A stretch of DNA of 64,000 nt from Stentor coeruleus (GCA_001970955.1 MPUH01000030.1:62001-126000), one strand, 5' to 3'; shown: positions 1 to 10,735, counted from the first letter of the stretch. Made by a program: numbers and translations. Notes: a model not told the origin generated them from the letters alone.

Positions 1-813
1 TACAACATAAACTGTCAAACCGCTCCTTTAATCGAAGCGATCCGTAAACAAGCTTATACCGATATATGTAATCTTTTAAATAATCGTCAAATACAAATTG
101 TTAAAGAAATCGATGAAACTTGCCAACGACTTGAAGCTAAACAAAAAAAACTTTATCGATTAGAAAACCCTATACCAGATGAAGAGCTTAAAGAAGTGAC
201 AAGCGCAAAATCTAAAATACGTCCAGGTTCAGATGTTAAAGAACCTCCAAAAGTTGAAGAAAATTTAGAAGAAGTTAAGAAAGCTGATGAAGTCAAAGAG
301 ACTAAAGATCAGAAAAAAGAACCACCGCAAAGAGGAAAAATCGATAAAAATGTGAAAAAAGAAGACCCGAAAAAAGCTGGGGCGAAAAAACCGGTGGTTG
401 AAGAAGTTAAAGAGCTTAGCCCTGAAGAAATTAAAGCGCAAAAGCTTGAGGCGGAGAAAGATGAGGTTAGAAAGGAAATAGCTGAAATACAGAGTAGGAA
501 AGAAAGGCTGTATGAAAAACAGGATATTATAAAAAGCTCAAAGGAAAGGTATAGTTTAATACCAAAAGAAATCGATTTAATCGATCAATCAGGGAACAGA
601 AAATTTGTTAAAAACAAGTATGAAGATCTTGCAAGTAGTTTTTTAAATACAAGAGTTGTATATCAAGTGGCAATTCTTGAAGAAAATGATTCCTATCAAC
701 TCTTCGATATCGACGGGTACTGCATTCGGACAATCGAAGAAGACGCTACCTACATTGAAGAACCAGATTCTAAAGGTAAGAACAAATCCAAACTCGCTAA
801 CAAAAAAAAGTAA
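1..813 (+). CDS. charged coiled-coil protein, 5' end outside window
   Basis: The frame is open from the first base to TAA at 811-813, giving 270 residues, and no clear ATG is seen in the window, so the start lies upstream. The first 60 residues are mixed and helical (Cys, Leu and Gln rich). They are followed by a Lys/Glu/Pro-rich linker and a helical stretch rich in Glu, Lys and Arg. A more compact C-terminal part (from about residue 185) contains aromatic and acidic residues, and the tail is basic (Lys-Gly-Lys-Asn-Lys). I do not recognise the family. The next gene is convergent and ends only 22 bp away, so the two 3' UTRs must overlap. Confidence 0.75.
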   Translation, partial: YNINCQTAPLIEAIRKQAYTDICNLLNNRQIQIVKEIDETCQRLEAKQKKLYRLENPIPDEELKEVTSAKSKIRPGSDVKEPPKVEENLEEVKKADEVKETKDQKKEPPQRGKIDKNVKKEDPKKAGAKKPVVEEVKELSPEEIKAQKLEAEKDEVRKEIAEIQSRKERLYEKQDIIKSSKERYSLIPKEIDLIDQSGNRKFVKNKYEDLASSFLNTRVVYQVAILEENDSYQLFDIDGYCIRTIEEDATYIEEPDSKGKNKSKLANKKK

Positions 814-835
814 CTCATAAAATCATAAAATTTAC

Positions 836-1843
836 TTATATTTTCTTCTGATAATATGCAAGTTCTTTAGTCAAATCCTTCAAAATCTCCTTATCAACCT
901 TTGGCTGGACCTTCAACTGCTCAATCTGATTACTTAAAGCTTTAACCAAAATTTCTCTTATTTCTTGTAATGGTTTATTAAAAAGATTATCAAATGATGG
1001 ACACGAATTTTGAGGTCTTAAATCTTTAACATAGCCTATATGGTTTATAAAAACCCCAGGATATCCTAGAACTTGCATAACTTTTTCAAACCCTTGATCA
1101 TTTAAAGTTGGCTCAACACTCCAATTCTCTTTATATATCAAACGTAATTTAGCTTCATGTAATGCTTCTGAATAACTATAATCTTGTGGTGGCCAGTCGT
1201 CAAGTGCATACCACCATCTTTGTAGGATTTTTGTGACCATTTCAGCTTTTTTCCTATCTTTTTCATTAAACTCGCTAAACTGGACATATTTTTTTTGATC
1301 TTTTGCTATAGACTTTGATTTTTCTTTTTTAGATTTTTCTAGTTCTTCAAGTTTTCTAGCTTTTTTTTTCTTCTTTTTCTTCTTTTTCTCTAAGTTTTTT
1401 TCGCTTTTTTTAGATTTGTGATCGGGGATTAATCCTTGCTGCCTTTTTGCCTCAAGAGCTTTTTTACCTACTAAAGGCTCTTCTTGTTTATCTCCTTCAC
1501 CAGGTTCACTTGAGAAATCTTCACTTTTTATGAAATTATCAGAGTTATTAGATTGAGATGATTCCTCTGATGAACTTTCTTTAACCTTTTTTCTTTTTTT
1601 TATATAGTGTTCTTCGTCTGTGGAATGAGCTGATTCCTCTGAGCTTTTTGGGGGCCCATAACGATCATATTCAATTCTGTCTGATATAAAATCTTCTAAT
1701 GAATCCTCATCAAAATCGATAGTTTTTTGTGGGATTTTCTCACTGAATGGTGTGTTGTTTTTTTTAGGAATCAGGTCGTTTGATATGTTTGGCGCCACTT
1801 CGGACTTTAACTTTTTTAATCTTTTACGATGCTCGCCTTCCAT
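836..1843 (-). CDS. Lys/Ser-rich protein with a C-terminal Trp-rich module
   Basis: 335 codons, from ATG at 1843-1841 to TAA at 838-836. The first two thirds is low complexity: Ser/Glu patches (residues 65-120) and a poly-Lys run (about 150-160), typical of a nuclear or nucleolar protein. From about residue 205 a globular module begins with KILQRWWYALDDWPP. It carries several Trp and Tyr residues and ends in a helix rich in Gln, Val and Lys. I know of no named domain for this module, and it may be ciliate-specific. The gene converges on the partial gene at the window start. Confidence 0.8.
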   Translation of the reverse strand: MEGEHRKRLKKLKSEVAPNISNDLIPKKNNTPFSEKIPQKTIDFDEDSLEDFISDRIEYDRYGPPKSSEESAHSTDEEHYIKKRKKVKESSSEESSQSNNSDNFIKSEDFSSEPGEGDKQEEPLVGKKALEAKRQQGLIPDHKSKKSEKNLEKKKKKKKKKARKLEELEKSKKEKSKSIAKDQKKYVQFSEFNEKDRKKAEMVTKILQRWWYALDDWPPQDYSYSEALHEAKLRLIYKENWSVEPTLNDQGFEKVMQVLGYPGVFINHIGYVKDLRPQNSCPSFDNLFNKPLQEIREILVKALSNQIEQLKVQPKVDKEILKDLTKELAYYQKKI

Positions 1844-2814
1844 ATTTTTATGGCTTCAAGCGGGAAAAAAGGGATGCTTTTATGTTGGTTTATTATTGGG
1901 ATTTTAGTTGAGAAAATTAGGAGAGCTGATATTTGCTGTTGGTTTGGATTAAAAATTGTAGGGCTTTTTTATGGCTTTTTGAGATGGTTGAGGGTGTTGG
2001 ATAAAATAGGAGGTTTAGGATTTTGTAGATAAAATGCAGAGATTTTCGCTTTTTATAAAAGAGGAATAGTATGGGGGAATATTAGGAAGTATGATGAAAG
2101 TTGGATTGTAGACTGTTATAAAAAGCATAATTTTAGAGTTTGCTTGCTTTTATTTATTAAGTAAGATAAGATGTTTATAACAGATTTTATATGAGAAAAT
2201 GTATATATTTATAGCTCTTTGTATAAAAAATAGAATATTATTAAACTGCAATAATTTGATATAGATATAATTAATTAATAGTTTTATAAATATATAAAGA
2301 TAGTTTATAAATTTAAAAGCTTTTATGATTGAATAATAGCTGATAAGTTAAAATATCAGTAAATAATTAAGAAAATATACTATAGAGAGATAATTTTATG
2401 CATTGATATTAGTTTTGAAAAAATGTGTAAAAAAATGTCAGATGAAGAAATCAGGGATTATTGAAATGAGTTTGAAGAAATGACTTAAATTGAATATATA
2501 CATAAACAACTATTCTTTAGGGTATTTATAAATACTAAGCAACTAAGTTTATAAATAAATTATTATAAATTCGATATTAATGAAAAGTACTGTAGAAGTT
2601 GATTTGCTTGATTATTCTAAAAATAATTCTAGTTTTTATCAATGCAAGATAAGCATACACTTATAAATTACTGTGTACATTGAAATCTATTATCAGTCCC
2701 ATCATTTTTTCAACTAGACTTTTTCTGGATATAATATTTCATATTTATTTTCAGCATGCTATTAAAAAATACTTTTTTCATATTTTGATCTAACAATAGC
2801 CTAATTAAAATTAA
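1844..2814. other. intergenic, no intact gene
   Basis: The first 300 bases are nearly free of C on the plus strand, which is the 5' side of the minus-strand gene before it. From about 2390 to 2560 one plus frame reads like degraded coding sequence (Lys/Glu-rich, with FEKMCKKMSDEEIRDY before a TGA). It has no start and contains several stops, so I do not call a gene. Confidence 0.6.
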
Positions 2815-4365
2815 ATGCTAAAAGGAAAAATCGTTAAAGATCTCATACCCAAATCCTCAAGCACAGAATCTCTCAGACTCAGGTTAATCGCAAGTAAAAG
2901 TGTCCTTCATACTTCAGGACAAAGGTCTTCACGTTCTTCTATATCAGAAAACCCAAAATCTCCACTTGGAAGATTTGAAAATCAAACACCTAAACCAAGT
3001 TTACAAAAGGCTTTTATCAGGCCGAAACCAAGTATGAAAATTCTTAGAAGCAATAGTAGTGAAAAATGCTTAAGGCTTTCTAGTAAAGAACTTCAAATAA
3101 ATACATATACTCAATCCTTTAAGGAATATGCAATATTAGCAAACATAATCTCGAAATTCTCAGTAAAAACTATAGAAAATATGAAAAAAGAATTCGATTA
3201 TCCAGAAGAAAATGAGTTGGTTTATCGAAGTTTCCTTGAAATAATTTCACAAATAGACCCAGTGTTTTATAAAAATAAAAGCTTTGAATTTGATAGGAAA
3301 AAAGCTAAAGAAGTGTTTAATTTGTATATATCAAAACCAGGACAAGTATTAAAAACACTTAAAACCCTGCCGAAACTTTGTGAAAACGTGAATGTGCCAA
3401 AATCGATAATAAATCAGGTTAAGAAAGATATTAACAACATAAGAAAAGAAAAGCTTAAAGGTTTGGCAATTGAAATGTTAGAAATAATAAAAATAACTAT
3501 CGATATTCAAGACAAACTATCCAATCCTAAACCTCTAACCCCATTAAAAACATCAGAAAAATCTTTAAAAATATGCGAAAATCCTCCAGCTGAAGAAAAT
3601 GATCCAAACATTACTATGATGGATCAGCAAATATTCCCTTGTACTAGTGAAAATGTCCTAAAATCATCATCCAAAGCTATTGAGCTTGAAAATTATGATA
3701 ATATGCCTCTTAGTATTATATTACAAAACAACGAAAACAAAAGTTCAAAGAAAAAACTCTTAGATCAGCTTTCATTAAAACTTAATACCCCTATCAGCAT
3801 AAAAAGCCCTGAAAATATCATTGATTATACTGAAGACTTTGAGTTTTTCCAAGAAAGCATCTTAAAACCTAATCAAAAAATACCAGAAACACGACAAAAT
3901 GGAACGAAAGAAAGTATTAAATCTAAACCTCCAAGACGATCAAATTCAAACTCTGCACTACCATCTTATATGCAAATATTAAAACAACCTTTAAAATTAT
4001 CAAAAGAAAATACTAAGCCTGTGATTAAAAACAATAAGTCTGATTTGAGAAAACAAGAATGGGATAATATAAGAAAAGTAAAATTTATTTAGAGAAAAAA
4101 TGATAATGAAGATAAAAGGAAGAAGGGAAATGCGGAAGAATTGAAAATAAAGCAGGAGGATGAAGAGAATTTGAAGAAATTTTTGACGGAAAAAAAAATC
4201 AAAGAAAAAAGTGAAATTATGAAATTTAGAAAGGAGGAGATGAATGAACAGAGAAGGATGAAGGAGGCTAAAAGGGATCAAGAGAAAATAGAGATTATGG
4301 ATGAAGTTAAGAGAAATATACAGAAATCGCAGATAAAAAAAAGTATTGCTAGGTTGTTTGATTAA
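2815..4365 (+). CDS. two-exon coiled-coil protein, weak dynein-heavy-chain-like segment
   Basis: Exons 2815-4077 and 4093-4365 are joined by removing a 15-nt intron, giving 511 residues and ending in TAA. Without splicing the intron's TAG would end the protein at 425. The N-terminal 100 residues are Ser/Pro/Lys-rich. Residues about 165-215 hold an amphipathic segment (ISKPGQVLKTLKTL... then NVPKSIINQVKKDI) that resembles the short helical stretch after the dynein heavy-chain stalk, but no motor modules are present. This likeness is from memory and weak. After the intron the tail is an uninterrupted Lys/Glu/Arg helix. Probably structural; function unknown. Confidence 0.75.
4078..4092 (+). other. 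15-nt spliceosomal intron
   Basis: GTAAAATTTATTTAG. It lies in phase 0 and its last three bases are the apparent stop of the upstream reading frame. The same frame continues with Lys/Glu-rich coding sequence to a TAA at 4363. A occupies position 10, as in every other intron found here. Confidence 0.88.
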
Positions 4366-5180
4366 ATGTTAGATGTAAATTTACTTAGAAAATTGTATTT
4401 AGGATAAGAGAGAATGAATAATATTATTGAATTTTTATGGATATTGGATTATATACAATAAGATATAGGTTTTTTTAATTTAGGGAGAAATATTAGGAAA
4501 AGTTTGCATAAAATTGTATGTGGAATAAATTTTAATTGATTATTGATTTGTATTTTATATATTATTTGGATTATTATTGTAATATTTTCCTACACAGTCA
4601 ATGATAAAAAATATTTACATAAACACAGTATTCAGTAATTGCTTTAAAATGACTAAAGATGACTATATGATTATAATGGAAAAATATGCATTTGATACTG
4701 AAATAATTCAAACTTTTAAGTTTTATTATTGGAAATTTATAAATACAGAGATAAAATTTCATAAAAAAAATTATCACTTCTATAAGATAATCTTGAAGTT
4801 AGTAACTTTTATATTAAAAGGTGATTATGGCACAGTCTTACTGAATAGAGAAAAATCTCTTTAATACATAAAAGTATATATAATATATTATTGTATATTT
4901 TATTTGCAATAAATCATATTGGTTATGAAAAAAATAGCATTTGATCACGTATTTCAGCAAATCCTCCACCCAGAAATTGATATCGAGTGAAATCTTAAAG
5001 AATTATATTAACCAAATAAACATAATAAAACCACAAAAACATCAATTTAATTATGTAAATAAACACGCCAAAGATATTTTTTTTAATTTAAATATAAAAC
5101 TTTCATTCTTATTTCATTTATCTAAAACATATACACGATCTAAATCTATTTTACAACTTATAAAAAACTCTTTATATATA
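4366..5180. other. intergenic, one doubtful small ORF
   Basis: The 3' flank of the preceding gene is poor in C. An 87-codon ATG frame at 4601-4864 is rich in Lys, Tyr, Ile and Phe, as expected of chance AT-rich sequence, and has no motif. I give it about 0.2 as a real gene. Confidence 0.5.
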
Positions 5181-5765
5181 ATGGTATTAAAAAATAAAGC
5201 GGGGAAAATCAAAAAACCAGAACCTATCCCTGAGAGCTCAGAAGATGAAAAATCTGAAAAAACCAAAGTAGAAAATCCGCCAAAAGGGAACAAAAAAAGA
5301 GGACTTGAAAAACTTTCAGATCGTCAAGATGACTCTAAAGCTAAAGGCGGCAAAAATTCAAAACAAATGGCAAAAGAGTCTTCTGATAATGAAGACGATA
5401 ATGAATCTGATGAAATGTTTCAAGCTCCAAAAAGATTCCTTTCTGCGTATATATTTTTTTCCAAAGACAAAAGAGAAAGTGAATATGAAAAATATCCAGA
5501 TATGCCCAATAAAGAAATGATGGGGCATCTAGGAAAACTTTGGAAAAAATGTTCAGCTTCAGAAAGAATACCTTATGATGAACTCGCATTAAAAGATAGG
5601 GAAAGATATGAAAGGCAGATGGAAGAATATAAAAATGAAGGAAGATTTTATGATGAAAATGGAAAAGTTGTTAGGATTCCATATAAAAAAAGGAGATCAG
5701 TATCTAAAAAAAAGGATGAAAAAACCATAATGGATAAGAAAAAAAAGCTTAAAAAGAAGAATTGA
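5181..5765 (+). CDS. HMG-box protein
   Basis: 194 residues. The start is ATG at 5181; the open frame further upstream has no other ATG. It ends in TGA. Residues 1-80 are a Lys/Glu/Ser/Asp-rich tail. Residues about 82-150 form an HMG box: APKRFLSAYIFF at the first helix, then the Pro-Asp-Met-Pro-Asn loop, a GKLWKKCS second helix and the YDELALKDRERYERQMEEY third helix. The C-terminus is strongly basic. The family bends DNA or remodels chromatin (HMGB/NHP6/SSRP1-like), and a nuclear role is likely. A single box with an acidic-basic N-terminal tail fits a small chromatin protein. Confidence 0.88.
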   Translation: MVLKNKAGKIKKPEPIPESSEDEKSEKTKVENPPKGNKKRGLEKLSDRQDDSKAKGGKNSKQMAKESSDNEDDNESDEMFQAPKRFLSAYIFFSKDKRESEYEKYPDMPNKEMMGHLGKLWKKCSASERIPYDELALKDRERYERQMEEYKNEGRFYDENGKVVRIPYKKRRSVSKKKDEKTIMDKKKKLKKKN

Positions 5766-7229
5766 AGTGAGTTAATTAGATTTAATTATTAAGTGATGAT
5801 TTTAGTATAAGGAGGATAAAAATGTGATTTACATAAAAATTGTAATAGATTTTATATGTTTTTGGATGAAGGTATGCGATGATAATTTTTATAGTTAATA
5901 GAGATTTAATGGGATAAATTTTAGGTAGTTAGACTTTTAAATAAGGAAATTTATAAAGATAATAATTATAAGGATATTTTACTTTTATTGCTGTAATTAG
6001 ATAATAAAAGAAGTTTAATGGGCATATAATAAATTGAAACAGAAGCAACTGATGATACTAACAAAAATACACTAGAATTAATGGAGAGAATTCAAAGAAG
6101 ATTCACGAGAAAATTACTTGGATTTAGTAAAAAGCTGTAATGCAACACTATTACTAGCTCTAAACCTTAATTAAATTTACAACATAAAATGACGTCAAAA
6201 CACTTATCTTTAGAAAGAGACTGATGAAAACAGATTGTAATTGATGAAAGTAATACTCAAACTAATTAGGATTATAGCAATATATAGGAAAAAATGCAGA
6301 TAGCTAGGGAGTGAATAAAAAATCGACGACAAGCTGTGATAGAATACTGAGATGCATATGCTTACCGGTTAGTATAAAAGTTTATTGTATAAAAAATCAT
6401 TGATCTAAACGTCATAAAATAAGATTATTTTTGATGATGATATTTTTGAAGGGAGAATTTATATTAGTATCAGCTAATGGATGAATTAAAACTTTGATAA
6501 TACTTTTGGTTTATTATAAAGCAAATTTCAGTAATATTTTTATGGATGTATCTAAAACTTTATCAATGAGTTTTTTATTATTTATTAGTTTCTATAACTT
6601 TATTTTCTGTAATATTTTTGTTATAAGCATTCTTTTTGATATATTAAATTATAGACATAATGGGTGAATAAATTGCAAATATAGTTCCCTTTACGAAACC
6701 TAGAAATTTAAAAATCTGAAGAAAGCTCCAAGATGAAAAGTCAAAAAAGCAAAAGTTTTATTAATAAAGCATTATAAATTTCCTTTACCTTATAAAAATA
6801 TCAGCTTTCTATTATTATTTCTAATCTATTTTTACATCAAAATGCAATAAAAAGTAAATATATCATCAAATACCTTTTTATGTGAAAATAATGTAAAACC
6901 ACAATTATCACTTTTAGACAAAATAAACTATCAATAAAACATCTTGATAAAGTCTATAAAATTCCATAACACTTCTTATTTCTCATTTCAACCCCTGACA
7001 AATTTCCTCTTATTTCCCCAGTTTCAACAAAAAAAGTATTTTCCTCATCGAATTACTTAAAAATCACATCAATTTATATTGTTTATTCCATTATCATAAC
7101 ATTTTCATCAAAAAATGCCATATATATTAAAATTATAGCATATTTCAAAAAATCAATCATATTTAGTTATTTATATTACGTAAATGATTATTCTTCAGAG
7201 CCATATGATTGGATGGCACTTAATAAAAA
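5766..7229. other. intergenic with a fossil-like reading frame
   Basis: There is no intact gene. One plus frame around 5970-6400 reads plausibly as protein if its many TAA, TAG and TGA codons are ignored. A 35-codon clean piece (6033-6140) contains LELMERIQRRFTRKLLG, which faintly recalls the IQRRFT segment near the end of non-LTR reverse transcriptases. From about 6780 to 7200 the plus strand is poor in G, as in other 5' flanks here. Confidence 0.5.
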
Positions 7230-7889
7230 ATGCTTCCTAACCCAGACTCTATTCATAAAGTTTCCTCTTCTTCTGAGCACAAAAGGATTCGACAGTTCCT
7301 CATAAAACAGAATCTTTTATTATCTGAGATTGTTTCAAACAATACTCACACAATTCTAGACCTCCAGTCAATTCTTCAGAAATATCATCAAGAAGGGAAG
7401 TTTATAACAGATAATATCAACCTTAGTCCTTTAATTATTGATTCTGTTAGCGAAGAATCACATCCATATAAGGCGAAACTCAAATCAACTCAAACAATCC
7501 CGAAAATTATTTGCAAATCGAAATATTTTCGTGTAACCATTGAATTAAAGACTAAGCCTGGTGTTGATATTTTACGAAGTGATAGAATTGATTTGTCGGT
7601 ATCACTTTATTCAGCAGAAAGTGTGCCTCAGAAAATTTTATACACAATGCAAGGAAAAAGTATTTTTCGAGGAGATAGTACAGCCATTATGGCCTATGAC
7701 TTAGTGGAATCACGACATTTGGCACACTTTAAGCTTCAGATTAGTGAGGTGTCCTCGCATTATGTTGGAGGAAGAGTAAACCTTGTTTTTGAGGCCAAAC
7801 AATCTTTAGCATCCCGGGGAATATTCATAAAGCCTTTAGTCATTAAGAACCTACGAATCAGAGCTAAAGAAATAAAACGCCAGGAATAA
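7230..7889 (+). CDS. hypothetical protein, beta-rich C-terminal half
   Basis: 219 residues from ATG at 7230 to TAA. The first 90 residues are Ser/His/Gln-rich and helical. From about residue 90 alternating hydrophobic and polar residues suggest beta strands (YFRVTIELKTKPGV, RIDLSVSLYSAE, GRVNLVFEAKQ, FIKPLVIKNLRIRAKE). This hints at an immunoglobulin-like or C2-like sandwich, but no diagnostic motif is visible. No signal peptide or membrane segment is seen. Function unknown. Confidence 0.75.
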   Translation: MLPNPDSIHKVSSSSEHKRIRQFLIKQNLLLSEIVSNNTHTILDLQSILQKYHQEGKFITDNINLSPLIIDSVSEESHPYKAKLKSTQTIPKIICKSKYFRVTIELKTKPGVDILRSDRIDLSVSLYSAESVPQKILYTMQGKSIFRGDSTAIMAYDLVESRHLAHFKLQISEVSSHYVGGRVNLVFEAKQSLASRGIFIKPLVIKNLRIRAKEIKRQE

Positions 7890-8499
7890 TTTACTAGCTA
7901 GGATAACTTACGAATGTCTCGAGGATTCTGTACAAATATAGACAACAAACTTAAATACTCAGATTCTATCGAATCATTTAATCTATATGTAAATAATCTG
8001 ATAAATCATAGTCTTTTATAATACTCAGCAAAGTTAAAATTATGAGAATTTTTTTTTCAAGGAGAGTAAATTTGTGGCCAAATTTGTAAATATATAAAGC
8101 TATAGGATAAACCTTTAAGTTTGAAGTTAATTAGTTAGAAATTTTACAATTTATTAGATAAAAAGTATGAAATTTATAAATATTCATATTAGTATAATAC
8201 ATAGTGAGGAAATTTTCTAAACTTAGAACAGAAAATGCTGGATTTCAAATATGATTAAGTCTAAATGTTAGGAAATTTTATTTTAATTTGAATGAAGAAA
8301 GGAGTTTTTTTGGATGAAAAATTGGGTGGAATTAACTGATGAGGTTTCGAAGGATAATAAAAGGCTTGGGATTAGATTTTACCTATCGAAAAAAGTGGGT
8401 TGTGGAAATAGTCGGATTTAGAAGAGTTTTTATGAATTTTTCATTATTATAGTTAAACTATTATCTTAAAAGTATCTAATTTGTTTAAAAAACCTTGTA
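7890..8499. other. intergenic, nothing recognised
   Basis: AT-rich spacer, relatively C-poor on the plus strand. No open frame with coding character was seen. Confidence 0.5.
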
Positions 8500-8849
8500 T
8501 TAAGTTTTTTCATTTTGTAAAATCTCTTCAGTTTTATCTGCGAGTTTACTACAAGATTTTATCATCAGGTCATTGGGTTCTATTTAATAGCCTAGTCTAA
8601 ATCAATTTCAGCATTGTCTATGTCTCCAGTTTCAAAATACGCCAAAGCCCTTCTATAAAAAATTATCGATTTTTTTTTGTAACTATAGTGCTAAAATAGC
8701 TTTTTGAATAGCTTTTTTATTCTCTTTTAGGGTAGGATAAGCTCCAGCCAGGTTTGAGCAAGCAGTATGCTTGATGAGCTTTAAAATAACAGACTTATTT
8801 CATCTGAAATCAGAATTTTTTAATACTGAGCTATAGCATTTTCTAGATA
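8500..8849 (-). pseudogene. decayed TPR-repeat protein gene
   Basis: On the minus strand several frames together spell tetratricopeptide repeats: YLENAIAQY, then HTACSNLAGAYPTLKENKKA, then FYRRALAYFETGDIDNAEID, then NDLMIKSCSKLADKTEEI before a final TAA. The pattern (NLA-Y-LKE-KKAI; YRRALAY-GD-A--D) is that of the TPR region of FKBP-type immunophilins and other Hsp90 co-chaperones. The pieces lie in different frames (one shift at an A9 run, another near the end) with TAG or TAA where Gln would fit. No start codon is apparent. It is a dead host-gene remnant. Confidence 0.75.
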
Positions 8850-9211
8850 CTAACTCATTTACAAATGAAATATCTTGGAATATTTTGTAATAGAGAGATA
8901 TTTTTATAAAGCAATACTATTAGATTTATATGATTAGTATGAAGATTTTATTTTTTTTAATAGAGTTTATGATGATTATAGATAAAATAAATAATGCGTT
9001 CTAAGTTTTGTAGATATAAAGATGCTTGCTTTTTGTATTATTTTATTAGAGCTATAAGCATAGTTTTCTTTAAATTTTTTTTTTTTATAAACATGTCGTT
9101 TAAGTGATAGAATATGATTATATATTGCTTTGCTTGGTTAGATATTCACCTTATCATCTGCTAGATATTATTTTATTAGTAAAAAGTGTATAATATCAGT
9201 TTATATTAATT
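8850..9211. other. intergenic, nothing recognised
   Basis: AT-rich spacer with long T runs near 9075. It may contain further unrecognisable 5' sequence of the decayed TPR gene next to it. Confidence 0.4.
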
Positions 9212-10735
9212 ATGAACCCTCCACCTATTGGATCTATCAACTCATTTCTTGCATCTACATCACCAACTTTGCCTAGTATTTCTCCATCAATAAAAATTTT
9301 ACACCTGAAGCCTTCAAGTAATATAAGAGACTATACCGTAAAATTGCCTAATGTTTCTAACTCTTCACTTAAATCACAAGCAGATGAAAATTTAGTAAAA
9401 AACCAATATAATCTACAGCTAACTAATGATCATGGACTTTTAAGATCATTTGCTCATGTGGATAAATTTGATAGGTCTTTACGAGATGAATCTTCATATA
9501 ATCGAAGCTTTAAAAGAGTATCTGCTGCTATTCACTTCTTAAATAATAACAGTCCAAATGAAGAACTTATAAAATCTCAAATAAAAGAAACTTTGAAGCC
9601 CATAACTTTTAAAAAAATCAGAAACAAATGTTTAAGTGTTGATTGTGCTTATATAAAAGTTCATGAAGATGAAACATTTAAATGGGTTAGTAAGAAAGGA
9701 GGAAATGACTCTTTTAGCTTGCCAAGCAATTTTATCAAGTTTTTAAATGAGTTTTTTGATGCACTTGATGAAGATCAAAGTGGGAATTTGACTCCTGATG
9801 AATTCATTTTGCCGATTTTAGCATATGGGATAACAACAAAGCCTGAGTTAATTGAAAAAGCTTTACTTGATGTTCTTGGGGTTAAAAATTTGAAGGATGT
9901 TAAAATTGCAAAAGATAAGTTTATTGGCTTATTCAAAGAAGATATTAGAACTGATACAATACTTAGCTCACTACAAAGTCATACAACTGAAATGTTAAGA
10001 CAAGTAGAAGAAAAAAAGTTTTCTAAAAAGCTTTTCAGAGGCTATGCAATGAGAAGTGAAACTAAAATCGAAGATATCGTCCCTCGCACATATTGCACAT
10101 TAGAAGAGTTCATACAAATGATTGATAAATGGTGGTTTGAATTGCTTGAAAAACAAAACAATAAAGGACAAGCCGAAGATGAAATAAATAAGAGTACCTT
10201 GGCTGATTTTCTAACTGAGAAGAGATTAGTAAAAAATAGTGTAGAAGCAGTTCGTCTAGCATTATCTTTACAAATAGAAGGAATGATTAATTTCGAAAGC
10301 TTTAAAAAAATTTTCCTGAAACCTATGCTGAAATCAGCTCTAATAAACCTGGCAACAGGTTTGAATAACACAGCTTTTGCAGGAAGTGATTCGTTAATTA
10401 TGAGATTAGCAAGATGTCAACGAAAGCTTATGATTGCAGGAATTAGTAAAAGAAATAATGAGATTAGCATTCAAGGCCGTAAAGCTTTACAAGCTATGGC
10501 TAAATATCAGGAAAAGCATCTTGAAACATCAAGAGCTAAAGTAATGGAAGAAGTTAAAAGAGAATTAAAAAAGACAGAACAATCAGCAGAAGATAAGCTT
10601 ATGGAGTATCTTTACAAGATAAATGAAAGTGCTCATGACTTTTTAGATCGATGGGGAAATGTTAAGACCAAAATTAAAAACCCTTGGGAAATTAGAGATG
10701 AGATTAAGAAAAAACGATATAAAAGTGTAGATTAG
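9212..10735 (+). CDS. EF-hand protein
   Basis: 507 residues from ATG at 9212 to TAG. The N-terminal 80 residues are Ser/Pro-rich. Residues 186-197 form a canonical EF-hand loop (DEDQSGNLTPDE: acidic at 1 and 3, Gly at 6, hydrophobic at 8, Glu at 12) flanked by helices (FIKFLNEFFDAL and FILPILAYG). A second, degenerate pair may follow at residues 330-370 without a full set of ligands. The C-terminal 110 residues are helical and charged (QEKHLETSRAKVMEEVKREL). Likely a calcium-responsive structural or regulatory protein. Partners are unknown. Confidence 0.83.
   Translation: MNPPPIGSINSFLASTSPTLPSISPSIKILHLKPSSNIRDYTVKLPNVSNSSLKSQADENLVKNQYNLQLTNDHGLLRSFAHVDKFDRSLRDESSYNRSFKRVSAAIHFLNNNSPNEELIKSQIKETLKPITFKKIRNKCLSVDCAYIKVHEDETFKWVSKKGGNDSFSLPSNFIKFLNEFFDALDEDQSGNLTPDEFILPILAYGITTKPELIEKALLDVLGVKNLKDVKIAKDKFIGLFKEDIRTDTILSSLQSHTTEMLRQVEEKKFSKKLFRGYAMRSETKIEDIVPRTYCTLEEFIQMIDKWWFELLEKQNNKGQAEDEINKSTLADFLTEKRLVKNSVEAVRLALSLQIEGMINFESFKKIFLKPMLKSALINLATGLNNTAFAGSDSLIMRLARCQRKLMIAGISKRNNEISIQGRKALQAMAKYQEKHLETSRAKVMEEVKRELKKTEQSAEDKLMEYLYKINESAHDFLDRWGNVKTKIKNPWEIRDEIKKKRYKSVD

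Noticed and set aside
1829-2032. 67-codon plus frame
   Set aside because: Overlaps the start of the minus gene in a C-poor flank; no coding character.
4601-4864. 87-codon ATG frame
   Set aside because: Lys/Tyr/Ile/Phe composition typical of random AT-rich DNA, no motif.
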